Positions 1 through 6,291 are shown, numbered from the stretch's first letter. The stretch is DNA of 11,501 nucleotides from Gammaproteobacteria bacterium (GCA_011371465.1 DRQL01000288.1:1-11501); one strand, 5' to 3'. Made by a program: numbers and translations. The notes: a model not told the origin generated them from the letters alone.

Positions 1-45
1 CAAAAGCTCCTTGTGACGCCAGTCTCTGTTCAACAGGCTGCTCAT
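1..45 (-). CDS. Possible 5' end of a divergent leftward gene (partial)
   Basis: Read leftward from 45, an ATG opens a frame of 15 codons (MSSLLNRDWRHKELL) that runs off the window edge without a stop. The composition is charged and plausible for a real N-terminus. No good Shine-Dalgarno sequence sits just upstream; a GGAG lies about 20 bases away. In Pseudomonas, from memory, ampD is next to a gene for a DUF1631 protein, so a neighbour at this position would not be surprising, but 15 residues cannot identify a family. It could also be chance open frame. Confidence 0.35.
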   Translation of the reverse strand, partial: MSSLLNRDWRHKELL

Positions 46-72
46 TGTAACGGAATAGGCGGAGACTCCATA

Positions 73-105
73 ATGACAACAGGATGGATCCGGAACAAAC
101 GATGA
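73..105 (+). other. Possible 10-codon leader ORF coupled to ampD
   Basis: An ATG at 73 lies 8 bases after GGAG (61-64), the best ribosome binding site in this region. It encodes MTTGWIRNKR. Its TGA (103-105) overlaps the ATG at 102, the ampD start favoured here, in an ATGA arrangement typical of translational coupling. The peptide itself is probably not functional. It may simply be chance, with ampD starting at 84 instead. Confidence 0.3.
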
Positions 106-650
106 AATTGTCAGAAGACGGCGCCTGGCTGCTGCAGGCGCGCAGGGTGCTGTCGCCGAATTGCGACGCCCGCCCGGCAGACAGTGAGGTTTCCCTGGTC
201 GTGGTGCACGGCATCAGCCTGCCGCCGGGGGAATACGGGGGGCGCTGGATTGATGATTTTTTCACCAACTGCCTGGACACCTCCGCGCACCCTTATTTTA
301 CAGAGATCGAACACCTGCGCGTCTCCGCGCACCTGCTGGTGCGAAGGGATGGCGAGCTGGTGCAGTACGTGGCGTTCACCGAGCGCGCCTGGCACGCGGG
401 CCAGTCCAGCTACGGGAGCCGGGAGGCCTGTAACGATTTTGCTATCGGTGTCGAGCTGGAGGGCAGTGACGATCAACCGTATGAAGATATCCAGTACCGG
501 CAACTGGCGGCGGTCATCGAAGTGCTGCGCGCCAGGTTCCCGGCCATCGGCAAGCAGGACGTGGTCGGTCATTGCGACATCGCGCCCGGCCGCAAAACCG
601 ATCCCGGTCCCGCCTTCGACTGGGACCGGCTGCAGCGCCTGCTGGCTTGA
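102..650 (+). CDS. ampD: 1,6-anhydro-N-acetylmuramyl-L-alanine amidase AmpD
   Basis: Cytoplasmic zinc amidase that removes the stem peptide from 1,6-anhydroMurNAc-peptides during cell-wall recycling. It lowers the muropeptide signal that activates AmpR and ampC-type beta-lactamase. The product is 182 aa, close to the 183 aa of E. coli AmpD. Counted from Met at 102, the expected zinc ligands are His36 (VVHGISLPPGEYGG), His157 and Asp167 (GHCDIAPGRKTDPGPAFDW), and the catalytic Glu118 lies in GVELEG. An in-frame ATG at 84 would add six residues (MDPEQT). The start at 102 is preferred because it matches the family N-terminus (about nine residues before the first Trp) and has GGA seven bases upstream. 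The absence of a signal peptide supports the cytoplasmic recycling type rather than periplasmic AmiD. ampE follows after 32 bases, almost certainly in the same operon. Confidence 0.96.
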   Translation: MKLSEDGAWLLQARRVLSPNCDARPADSEVSLVVVHGISLPPGEYGGRWIDDFFTNCLDTSAHPYFTEIEHLRVSAHLLVRRDGELVQYVAFTERAWHAGQSSYGSREACNDFAIGVELEGSDDQPYEDIQYRQLAAVIEVLRARFPAIGKQDVVGHCDIAPGRKTDPGPAFDWDRLQRLLA

Positions 651-682
651 CTTCCGGTTCGCGCAAACGGTAGCGTGCAGGC

Positions 683-1552
683 ATGATCCTGTTGTCTGCC
701 CTGCTGGGGATTGCTGCAGACCGTCTTTTGACGCATCTGCACGAATACCGCCACTACCAACAGTACCTGTCCTATGTGGACTGGGTGCGGGAGCGTTTCA
801 ACGGTCCCGCCTGGGACCACATCGGTGGACTGGTATTGATGCTGTTGCCAGTCTGGCTGGCCACCGCCCTGCTGCAGGGCCTGGTCAGTGACTGGTTGTT
901 TGGCCTGGCGGGGCTGCTGTTCAACGTTGCAGTACTGGTGTACTGCATGGGGCCACGCGACCTGTCGGTGGACGTCGATAACTGGTGCGAAGTATCCGAG
1001 TCCAGCGACAGCGATTTGCGCCGGCGCGCGGCGGGGCGGTTGCTGCGTGGAGAGGAAGCGCCGCAGGATCCGGAGGACTGTGCGCAGCGGCTGGCCGAGG
1101 CTGTTCTGGTGGAGGCCAACGAACGCCTGTTTGCGGTGCTGTTCTGGTTTATCCTGCTTGGTCCGCTGGGCGCGGTGCTGTATCGCAGTGCGGCGGTTCT
1201 GTACCGGCAGCGCCGCGAAGAAAACGAGTTCGGCAACAGTGTTGCCTGGCTGCACGCGGTGCTGGTCTGGTTGCCGGCCCGGCTGGTGGCGCTGGGCTAT
1301 GCACTGAGCGGTCATTTCGATGCGGCGATGGAAGGCTGGCGTGCGGCGCACAGCGAGCACCCCAGCGGCAGTGAAGGTTCTGAACGGGTACTGGAAATCA
1401 CGGGTCTCGGCGCACTGGGATCAGAAGCGGAAGAACCGGCCGCAGCACCCCTGCAGGCACCGGTGCGCGCAGCCATGCGCCTGGTCTGGCGCAACCTGAC
1501 GATCTGGCTGGTGGTGCTTTCCCTGCTGACCCTGGCCGGCTGGGCGGGTTAG
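683..1552 (+). CDS. ampE: AmpE-like inner-membrane protein
   Basis: 289 aa, close to the 284 aa of E. coli AmpE, the membrane protein co-transcribed with ampD. Its biochemical role is poorly defined; it has been described as a sensor or modulator of beta-lactamase induction and resembles CobD/CbiB-type membrane proteins. Visible features are the N-terminal MILLSALLGIAADRL with a following His/Tyr-rich stretch, and hydrophobic segments near residues 50-92 (GGLVLMLLPVWLATALLQG onward), 150-175 (FAVLFWFILLGPLGAVLYR) and the C-terminal end (LTIWLVVLSLLTLAGW). The central motif ENEFGNSVAWLHAVLVWLPARLVALGYAL is the region best conserved in AmpE. The ATG at 683 has AGG close upstream and lies 32 bases after ampD, so co-expression is likely. 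A REP-like hairpin follows the stop codon. Confidence 0.93.
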   Translation: MILLSALLGIAADRLLTHLHEYRHYQQYLSYVDWVRERFNGPAWDHIGGLVLMLLPVWLATALLQGLVSDWLFGLAGLLFNVAVLVYCMGPRDLSVDVDNWCEVSESSDSDLRRRAAGRLLRGEEAPQDPEDCAQRLAEAVLVEANERLFAVLFWFILLGPLGAVLYRSAAVLYRQRREENEFGNSVAWLHAVLVWLPARLVALGYALSGHFDAAMEGWRAAHSEHPSGSEGSERVLEITGLGALGSEAEEPAAAPLQAPVRAAMRLVWRNLTIWLVVLSLLTLAGWAG

Positions 1553-1571
1553 CCTGTTTTCGGTGTGAACC

Positions 1572-1600
1572 TTCGCGCCGAAGGGCGGCGCTCCTGCAGG
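1572..1600 (-). repeat. REP-like palindromic element between convergent genes
   Basis: On the minus strand the element reads CCTGCAGGAGCGCCG-CCCTT-CGGCGCGAA. It has a perfect 6-bp stem (1575-1580 with 1586-1591) and a 5-base loop, preceded by a TGCAGGAGC head. This is the architecture of gammaproteobacterial REP elements (a GTAG-like head, then a GC-rich stem-loop). It lies between the convergent stops of ampE and the oxidoreductase, the usual place for REPs, and could also act as a bidirectional terminator. Fourteen bases of it (1587-1600) recur exactly at 9169-9182. Confidence 0.65.
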
Positions 1601-1624
1601 TAAGACTTTCGTAGCATAGTCGGG

Positions 1625-2419
1625 TTATTGCGACGCAGCCGTTTTATTGCCGGTTGGTAAACCGGCCGCAACCCGGCGCAGCGCCGGCAGTTCAAGCCCG
1701 AACTGGTCCGCCAGTTGCAGTGCGCGCTGTAACCGGGCCGGTGCGCTGCGGCCCATGCACTGGTGCGCCGGGTCCGCTTCGAAGGCGATCACCACGGCGT
1801 CGATCAGCGCCTCTGCATTCAGCGTGCGACCGGCAAGCCGTTCCTGCAGTGCGATGACTTCGAGAGCAATGGCGCGCGCCGTATCCCGGTGCTGTGACCA
1901 GAGTTCACCGACGGTACCCCCGGTCTGCAGGCCGGCAATGTTGGTGGTGAGGATATACACGTTTTTACGCACCAGTTCGAACAGCAAGGTGTCATGGTCC
2001 GCCACTACCTGCACCGGGATATCGATACTGCCCAGCGCGCTTGCGAGCAGCCCGGCGTGCGGGCCATACGCGGGCGAAGGGATGATGACTTTGCTGTCCC
2101 GGCCTTTCTTTTTTTCGAACCAGACCGAGATCACGGTCGGATCGTCATAGCCATGGCGGATCCAGTCAGCCGGCAGTAACTCGTTTTGCAACAGCACCAG
2201 TCGGTCCCGCCAGCCGGCCGGGATGTCGTCCAGCGCCGTGTGCAGATCCTGTTCGGCTACCGCCAGCAGCACCATTTCGGGTGCCGGAACCTGTGTGAAA
2301 ATTTCGGTAACCGGCACCGTGCGTGTAACCGGGTACACGGGGTGGCCGGAACGCAGGAAGCCGCGCGCAAACACGCTGCCCATTTCCCCGATACCGATAA
2401 CAACGACTGGCGATGGCAC
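1625..2419 (-). CDS. Ketopantoate reductase-like (ApbA/PanE fold) NAD(P)-dependent oxidoreductase
   Basis: 264 aa from a GTG start at 2419. The N-terminus has a Rossmann dinucleotide-binding motif (VVVIGIGEMGS, GxGxxG at residues 9-14). The second half has the helical region of the ketopantoate reductase family: Lys152 and Asn160 in RKNVYILTTNIAGLQ align by eye with catalytic Lys176 and Asn184 of E. coli PanE, followed by GGTVGEL. The C-terminal part ends in a leucine-rich helix and LELPALRRVAAGL. It is shorter than typical PanE (about 300 aa), and the middle (residues 84-135) diverges, so the substrate is uncertain. It may not act on ketopantoate. The frame stays open upstream to 2515, but GTG 2419 has GAGGGA seven bases upstream and starts just before the Rossmann strand, so it is preferred. 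A sigma-70-like promoter lies at 2450-2478. The gene is monocistronic and converges with ampE. Confidence 0.8.
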   Translation of the reverse strand: MPSPVVVIGIGEMGSVFARGFLRSGHPVYPVTRTVPVTEIFTQVPAPEMVLLAVAEQDLHTALDDIPAGWRDRLVLLQNELLPADWIRHGYDDPTVISVWFEKKKGRDSKVIIPSPAYGPHAGLLASALGSIDIPVQVVADHDTLLFELVRKNVYILTTNIAGLQTGGTVGELWSQHRDTARAIALEVIALQERLAGRTLNAEALIDAVVIAFEADPAHQCMGRSAPARLQRALQLADQFGLELPALRRVAAGLPTGNKTAASQ

Positions 2420-2449
2420 AGGATTTCCCTCGATTCGATGCAGACGCGG

Positions 2450-2478
2450 AGTATAGCGTGCCGGTTTGCGGCTGCCAG
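2450..2478 (-). promoter_or_regulatory. Sigma-70-like promoter for the leftward oxidoreductase
   Basis: On the minus strand CTGGCA (2473-2478) and TATACT (2450-2455) are separated by 17 bases. The -10 matches five of six consensus bases and the -35 matches four. The predicted start point is about 25 bases upstream of the GTG at 2419, leaving room for the GAGGGA ribosome binding site. Confidence 0.5.
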
Positions 2479-2508
2479 TCCGGCCGCATTTATCGGCCCG
2501 CCGGCCGG

Positions 2509-2537
2509 GTGACATACCAGGTGGTATGTGCTAGTTT
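2509..2537 (+). promoter_or_regulatory. Extended -10 promoter with an 18-bp operator palindrome in its spacer
   Basis: GTGACA (2509-2514) and TAGTTT (2532-2537) are 17 bases apart, and TGC directly before the -10 gives the extended TGn form. A perfect dyad, ACATACCA-GG-TGGTATGT (2512-2529), overlaps the end of the -35 box and fills most of the spacer up to the TGn. Predicted transcription starts about 40 bases upstream of the ATG at 2586. This placement suits a dimeric repressor, for example of the TetR or GntR type, that blocks RNA polymerase. No regulator gene is present in the window. The operator also lies about 34 bases upstream of the divergent oxidoreductase -35 box, so it could affect both genes. 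Confidence 0.55.
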
Positions 2538-2585
2538 TCAGGGTACAGGGGGGGCAATTTGTCCTGAATCAACCGGTTGCAGTCA

Positions 2586-3026
2586 ATGAATAATGAGCAG
2601 AACGATTTTCGCGAGGCCTTCAGGGGGACGTTCTCCGGGATTTTGCGCTGGGAACAGCTCGACGAGCTGTGGCAGCGGGTGCGCGACGACGCGGCCGGCG
2701 CCTGGTACCTGTATGCCGTGGGCGAGGAGCCGCCGGTAGAAACGGTTTCAGAAACGGAAGTGGTCCATTTTATTGAACAAATGGACGAGCTGTTGCGCAA
2801 GGAACACGAAGAGGACTACTGTGGCATCGTCTACGTGGACGACACCCGCGCGCCTAGTTTCGTGAAAATTTTTGACCCCAATAACCTGGGCGTTTCCTGC
2901 GGTTACAGTGATAACCCGCCGTTGCCCGGCTGGATCCTCTCCAAGCTGCCGCCAGTCGATCTGCAAGCGCCGATGCCGCAGCCGGGGAATCGGCGTCGTT
3001 GGTGGCAGCGATTGTTTGCCAGTTGA
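2586..3026 (+). CDS. Conserved-looking acidic cytoplasmic protein of unknown function
   Basis: 146 aa from ATG 2586; a TTG at 2577 would add three residues. I do not recognise the family. There is no signal peptide or membrane segment. The N-terminal half is rich in acidic residues and aromatic-centred helices (FREAFRGTFSGILRWEQLDELW, residues ~8-29 in part; then AWYLYAVGEEPP and a Glu-rich helix HFIEQMDELLRKEHEEDYCG). The second half looks beta-rich (GIVYVDDTRAPSFVKIFDPNNLGVSCG, then PPLPGWILSKLPP), with Cys in two places, and the C-terminus is basic (RRRWWQRLF). The alternating structure and the well-formed promoter/operator argue that it is a real, regulated gene. The Shine-Dalgarno is weak. 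It stands alone between a divergent oxidoreductase and a convergent DUF5658-like gene, so context gives no function. Confidence 0.75.
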   Translation: MNNEQNDFREAFRGTFSGILRWEQLDELWQRVRDDAAGAWYLYAVGEEPPVETVSETEVVHFIEQMDELLRKEHEEDYCGIVYVDDTRAPSFVKIFDPNNLGVSCGYSDNPPLPGWILSKLPPVDLQAPMPQPGNRRRWWQRLFAS

Positions 3027-3035
3027 TTTGACGTG

Positions 3036-3527
3036 TCATTTCATTACCCCCAGTAGAAACAGTTCGTAAATAATCAGTGCCGCGTAGACCGGAACCAGGA
3101 TCTGCAGGATGTGCCGGCCGCTGGTGACCTTCAGTAGCCGGAAGTGGGAATGCATCAGCAGGAACACGATGCCGATGGCCGTCATGGTGACCTTGGTGAC
3201 AACAAAAACGGCATCGCTGGTTTCCAGCAGGCGCGCCATCAGCAGGTTGGCTTCATAGGCGCCGCGGTTCAACAGCGTCAGGGTCAGCAGGGCATCCAGG
3301 CAGCTCAGCAGCAGCACGGCCAGACCCGTGAACACCAGGCTGGGTTTGTACCAGTCGAGGTAGTAGCTGTGGCCGTCCCGGCGTGCCGTGCGCCGGCGGC
3401 CGCGCCCCTGCAGGCCGCAATAGGTCAGCGTGCGCCAGCTGTGGCGGCGCCGGTCCTGGCCGTTTCTGCGTTCAGGGGCGGAATCGTCTTCCGCGTCGAG
3501 TACAATGGAGTTTGTCTGGCTTCTCAT
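3036..3527 (-). CDS. DUF5658-like small inner-membrane protein
   Basis: 163 aa from the ATG at 3527, which has AAGGG six bases upstream. The frame is open to 3743, but the upstream part is non-coding in character. The N-terminal third is basic and arginine-rich (ERRNGQDRRRHSWRT, then GRGRRRTARRDGHSYYLDWYKPS), as is usual in this family. Three hydrophobic segments follow: about 75-100 (LVFTGLAVLLLSCLDALLTL), 115-138 (VVTKVTMTAIGIVFLLMH) and 145-162 (ILVPVYAALIIYELFLLG). The motif CLDALLTLTLLNRGAYEANLLM resembles the family pattern in which an Asp/Thr-rich helix is followed by a Gly-x-x-Glu-x-N turn. Function is unknown. A sigma-54-like promoter precedes it. It converges with the 2586 gene with only 9 bases between stops. 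Confidence 0.8.
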   Translation of the reverse strand: MRSQTNSIVLDAEDDSAPERRNGQDRRRHSWRTLTYCGLQGRGRRRTARRDGHSYYLDWYKPSLVFTGLAVLLLSCLDALLTLTLLNRGAYEANLLMARLLETSDAVFVVTKVTMTAIGIVFLLMHSHFRLLKVTSGRHILQILVPVYAALIIYELFLLGVMK

Positions 3528-3790
3528 GGGCCCTTTTCCACGACGGTACAGCCTGATATAGAGCAATTGGCATGCCGGATCAGTTGGTCTGTTATAACTC
3601 AATGGCTTACAGGCAGGGGACGTGTGCCGAGCTGATTTTGTGTAAATTATTTCGACTGGCTGGTGCACTGTCTGGTTGAACGAATATGAAAATTTTACTT
3701 GTATTACAATCAGTAACGGATCTGTGTCAGCGGGAATGTGCACCTCACAGCGTTAAGTAAACCGACGGATTCGTACGACCGGGCGCAGCC
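3528..3790. other. AT-richer intergenic region between the transporter operon and the DUF5658-like gene
   Basis: 263 bases without a convincing gene. The stretch 3640-3720 is clearly more AT-rich than its surroundings and contains an 11-bp dyad, TTGTA-T-TACAA (3699-3709). On the minus strand TTGTAA-17-TATTCG is a weak promoter candidate. The sigma-54-like element at 3561-3577 lies nearer to the gene. No clear terminator for the transporter operon was found. Confidence 0.5.
3561..3577 (-). promoter_or_regulatory. Sigma-54 (-24/-12) promoter candidate
   Basis: The minus strand reads CGGCATGCCAATTGCTC. GG and GC are 10 bases apart, as sigma-54 requires. The -12 part TTGCT is a full match to TTGCW and the -24 part matches five of seven positions of TGGCACG. 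The implied start point near 3551 leaves about 24 bases to the ATG at 3527 with its AAGGG site. No enhancer-binding-protein site was identified with confidence. Confidence 0.4.
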
Positions 3791-4564
3791 TCAGCGGGGC
3801 AGCCAGGCGGTGCCGGCAGGGGTTTCCAGTTCGATGAGACGGTGGCCGTAGAGCTGTTCCAGCAGCGCGGTCTGCAGTATCTCCTGCGCAGTGCCGGCGC
3901 GTGTTTCACCATCTCCCAGCAGCAGCAGAACGTGGTCAGCGTAACGGGCCGCAAGGTTGATGTCGTGCAACACCATGAATACCGCCTTGTGCTGGTCCCG
4001 GCATTCGTCCCGCAGGAGATCCAGGATGTCCAGCTGGTGGTGCAGGTCCAGGTGGTTGGTCGGTTCATCCAGGAACAGCAGGTCGGTCTGCTGGGTCAGC
4101 AGGGTGGCGATGGCAACCCGCTGGCGTTCTCCGCCGGACAGGGTCTGGACATTGCGTTGCGCGAATCGGCGCAGCCCAAGCCGGTCCAGGATCCGGTTGG
4201 CGATGTCGTGGTCCGTCGCACTTTCCCACTGCCAGTTGTGCAGGTAGGGATGGCGGCCCTGCAGCACGGTTTCCAGCACACTGGCGGGAAAAGGGTCTTT
4301 GTTGTCCTGGAACAACAGGCCCAGCCGGCGGGCGATGTGCGTGCGTGTCAGTTGCTGCAGTGGCGTACCGCCGAGTTTGATGTGGCCGGCCGCGGGTGCG
4401 CGCAGGCCGGCCAGTGTGTGCAGCAGGGTGGTCTTGCCGCTGCCGTTTCGGCCCAGCAGGCACCAGCACTGGCCGGCCTGGATATCCAGGTCGAGACCGC
4501 GTGCGACATCGACCTGGCCGATCCGCACATCGACGCCGCGACAATGGAGCAGCTGCTCAGGCAT
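3791..4564 (-). CDS. ABC transporter ATPase, FepC/BtuD type
   Basis: 257 aa cytoplasmic ATPase of the iron-chelate/cobalamin importer group. The motifs are complete: Walker A GRNGSGKT (residues 38-45), Q-loop Gln86 (LLFQDN), signature LSGGERQR (142-149), Walker B LLFLDEP (162-168) with a D-loop NHLD, and the H-loop His200 (VLHDINLAARYADH). The sequence RGLDLDIQAGQ and the LYGHRL segment near the C-terminus fit FepC/BtuD-like subunits. The ATG at 4564 overlaps the end of the permease gene by 8 bases (ATGCCTGA), indicating translational coupling and a shared complex. The substrate cannot be told from the sequence. Cobalamin, heme or ferric siderophore are the usual options. There is no cobalamin riboswitch upstream of the operon. 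Confidence 0.93.
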   Translation of the reverse strand: MPEQLLHCRGVDVRIGQVDVARGLDLDIQAGQCWCLLGRNGSGKTTLLHTLAGLRAPAAGHIKLGGTPLQQLTRTHIARRLGLLFQDNKDPFPASVLETVLQGRHPYLHNWQWESATDHDIANRILDRLGLRRFAQRNVQTLSGGERQRVAIATLLTQQTDLLFLDEPTNHLDLHHQLDILDLLRDECRDQHKAVFMVLHDINLAARYADHVLLLLGDGETRAGTAQEILQTALLEQLYGHRLIELETPAGTAWLPR

Positions 4565-5543
4565 GCGGGCTCCGCTGCGAGCGGTACAGCAGGAGCAGGA
4601 ACAGCGGTACGCCGAGCAGGGCGGTCAGCACCCCGACCGGTAACTGGCGGGGTGCCACCAGCAGCCGCGACAGGCCGTCCGCAACCAGCAGCAGCGTACC
4701 GCCCAGCAATACCACGCCGGGGATCAGGGCGCGGTGGTCACGGGCACCGGCCAGGCGCAGCAGGTGTGGTGCGATCAGCCCGACAAAACCGATGTTGCCG
4801 GCCTGGGTGACCGCGGTCGCGGTCGCCAGGGAGGCGAGGACATAGATCGTTGTGCGCAGCCGGCCGGTCTCCACCCCCAGTGCCGCGGCACGCAGTTCGC
4901 CACCCGCCAGCAGGTTGAGCGAAGGTGCAAGCAGCAGGGCGGATACGCCGACCCCGGCCAGCACCAGGCTGCCCGGCAGCGGCGTGCGCGCGGCACTGAG
5001 ATCGCCCATCAGCCAGAACAGCATGCCCTGCACCTGTACCCCGGGGCTGAGAGCCAGCAGCAGGCTGATGATGGCGCCCCAGCCGGCGGCCAGCACCACG
5101 CCGGTCAGCAGCAGGCGGGTGGTGTCCCAGTTTCCCTTGCCGTGTGCGAGGGAAAACACCAGCAGCGTGGAAAACAGTGCGCCGCCAAAGGCAAAGGATT
5201 GCAGCAGCAGGGCGCCGGCCCCGGCCAGGATGGCCACCAGGGCGCCTACCGAGGCGCCGCCGGATACGCCCAGGATGTAGGGGTCGGCCAGCGGGTTGCG
5301 CAGCAGGACCTGCATCATGGCGCCGGCGACGCCGAGCAGGGCGCCGGTAACAAAAGCGCTGGCCGTGCGCGGCCAGCGCAGCTCCCAGAATACCTGTCCC
5401 TGCAGTGACGCGGGCTGCTGGATGGCATCGACGATCGACAGGTGGACCGGGCCGGTTGTCAGGCTGAACCAGCCGCCCAGCAAGGTCGCAGCGCCCAGTA
5501 CCAACAGCAGCGGGAGGGTGCGAGCCTGGTGCATCTTCGACAT
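4557..5543 (-). CDS. ABC transporter permease, FecCD/BtuC family
   Basis: 328 aa polytopic inner-membrane protein of normal length for the family (about 320-350). The first helix (LPLLLVLGAATLLGGWFSL) is followed by the family motif RWPRTASAFVTGALLGVAGAMMQ and NPLADPYILGVSGGASVGAL, which are strongly characteristic. Near residue 255 the GLIAPHLLRL segment is the coupling region that contacts the ATPase. The C-terminus has ADGLSRLL, then LPVGVLTALLGVPLFLLLL. It would form a homodimeric pore for a vitamin B12 or iron-chelate substrate delivered by a periplasmic binding protein. No binding-protein or TonB-receptor gene is present nearby. It starts 15 bases after the HAD gene with no obvious Shine-Dalgarno, so coupled translation is likely. 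Confidence 0.93.
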   Translation of the reverse strand: MSKMHQARTLPLLLVLGAATLLGGWFSLTTGPVHLSIVDAIQQPASLQGQVFWELRWPRTASAFVTGALLGVAGAMMQVLLRNPLADPYILGVSGGASVGALVAILAGAGALLLQSFAFGGALFSTLLVFSLAHGKGNWDTTRLLLTGVVLAAGWGAIISLLLALSPGVQVQGMLFWLMGDLSAARTPLPGSLVLAGVGVSALLLAPSLNLLAGGELRAAALGVETGRLRTTIYVLASLATATAVTQAGNIGFVGLIAPHLLRLAGARDHRALIPGVVLLGGTLLLVADGLSRLLVAPRQLPVGVLTALLGVPLFLLLLYRSQRSPHA

Positions 5544-5557
5544 GCGATGGCCGGGTG

Positions 5558-6211
5558 CTAGCGCAGGCTGGTCACGGGCCAGCCCCGGCTGCGGGCGTGA
5601 GCCGCCAGCTTGTCGTCGGGATCGACGGCAACCGGGTGATCGACCCGTTCCAGCAGCGGCAGGTCATTGTGGGAATCGCTGTAGAACCAGCTGCCTTCCA
5701 AGCTCTGTTGCTCGCGTTCGAGCCATTGCTGCAGCCGTTCCACCTTGCCGTGCTGGAAGCAGGGTATACCGCTGACTTCGCCGGTGTATTCGCCGTCGAT
5801 CATTTCCACTTCGGTTGCCAGCAGCTGGTCAACCCCGTAACGCCGGGCGATGGGCTCGGTGATAAACCGGTTGGTGGCGGTGATGATCAGTAACTGATCC
5901 CCCTGTGCGCGATGCTGCTCCAGCAGCGCGTGCGCGCGTGGCAGCAGAATGGGATCGATTTTTTCAGCCAGGTACTGTTCGCGCCATTGCTCCAGCCTGG
6001 CACGGCTGTGGGTCGCCAGCGGTTTTAGCTGGAAGCGTAGAAATTCTTTGATATCCAGCGATCCTTCGAGATATTGATCGTAAAAGCGCTGATTTTCGGA
6101 TTCATAGTGTTCGCCATCGACAATACCGTGTTCCGCCAGAAAACAACCCCACAGGTAGTCACTGTCACCGTCCAGCAGGGTGTTGTCCAGGTCAAAAAGA
6201 GCTAAGGCCAT
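5558..6211 (-). CDS. HAD superfamily subfamily IB phosphatase (PSPase-like)
   Basis: 217 aa cytoplasmic phosphatase. All HAD motifs are visible: motif I FDLDNTLLDGD with nucleophile Asp7 and Asp9, motif II Thr111 in IITATN, motif III Lys156 in FQHGKVERL, and motif IV SDSHNDLPLLE with Asp179 and Asp183. The helical cap between residues 15 and 90 is the C1 type of phosphoserine-phosphatase-like enzymes. In Pseudomonas, as I recall, the homologous gene sits next to rppH and ptsP and has been annotated as a histidinol-phosphatase. That is a reasonable but unproven substrate here. The gene is divergent from rppH and the first of a three-gene operon with an ABC importer, an unusual partner. The ATG at 6211 places motif I at the normal distance from the start. 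There is no strong ribosome binding site. Confidence 0.9.
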   Translation of the reverse strand: MALALFDLDNTLLDGDSDYLWGCFLAEHGIVDGEHYESENQRFYDQYLEGSLDIKEFLRFQLKPLATHSRARLEQWREQYLAEKIDPILLPRAHALLEQHRAQGDQLLIITATNRFITEPIARRYGVDQLLATEVEMIDGEYTGEVSGIPCFQHGKVERLQQWLEREQQSLEGSWFYSDSHNDLPLLERVDHPVAVDPDDKLAAHARSRGWPVTSLR

Positions 6212-6245
6212 GATTTGTAATTGCTATCCGACGGGTTGGCGCTCC

Positions 6246-6274
6246 AGCATAGCGGTCTGGCTGAAAAAGGTAAA
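6246..6274 (-). promoter_or_regulatory. Sigma-70-like promoter for the HAD-transporter operon
   Basis: On the minus strand TTTACC (6269-6274) and TATGCT (6246-6251) are 17 bases apart, each matching four of six consensus bases. The predicted start is about 28 bases upstream of the ATG at 6211. It lies back to back with the rppH promoter. Confidence 0.4.
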
Positions 6275-6291
6275 TCAGGGTTCGCTGATTT
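6272..6291. promoter_or_regulatory. 20-bp dyad between divergent -35 boxes
   Basis: AAATCAG (6272-6278) and CTGATTT (6285-6291) are perfect inverted repeats around a 6-base spacer. The dyad is centred almost exactly between the -35 boxes of the HAD operon and rppH and overlaps part of each. It could be an operator for coordinated control. A 7-bp inverted repeat alone is not rare by chance in this length of DNA. Confidence 0.3.

Noticed and set aside
2420..2515. N-terminal extension of the oxidoreductase to an upstream start
   Set aside because: It would cover the -10 TATACT and the ribosome binding site, and the extra residues are Arg-rich with no family match. GTG 2419 fits better.
3144..3635. 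Plus-strand frame of 163 codons
   Set aside because: Antisense to the DUF5658-like gene; Gln/His-rich low-complexity product with no ribosome binding site.
3686..3760. 24-codon plus-strand frame starting MKILLVLQS
   Set aside because: No ribosome binding site and no recognisable end; located in AT-rich regulatory DNA where short frames are expected.
3842..4810. Plus-strand frame of 322 codons
   Set aside because: Antisense to the ABC ATPase and permease genes, with low-complexity Gln/Arg/Ala composition; a shadow.
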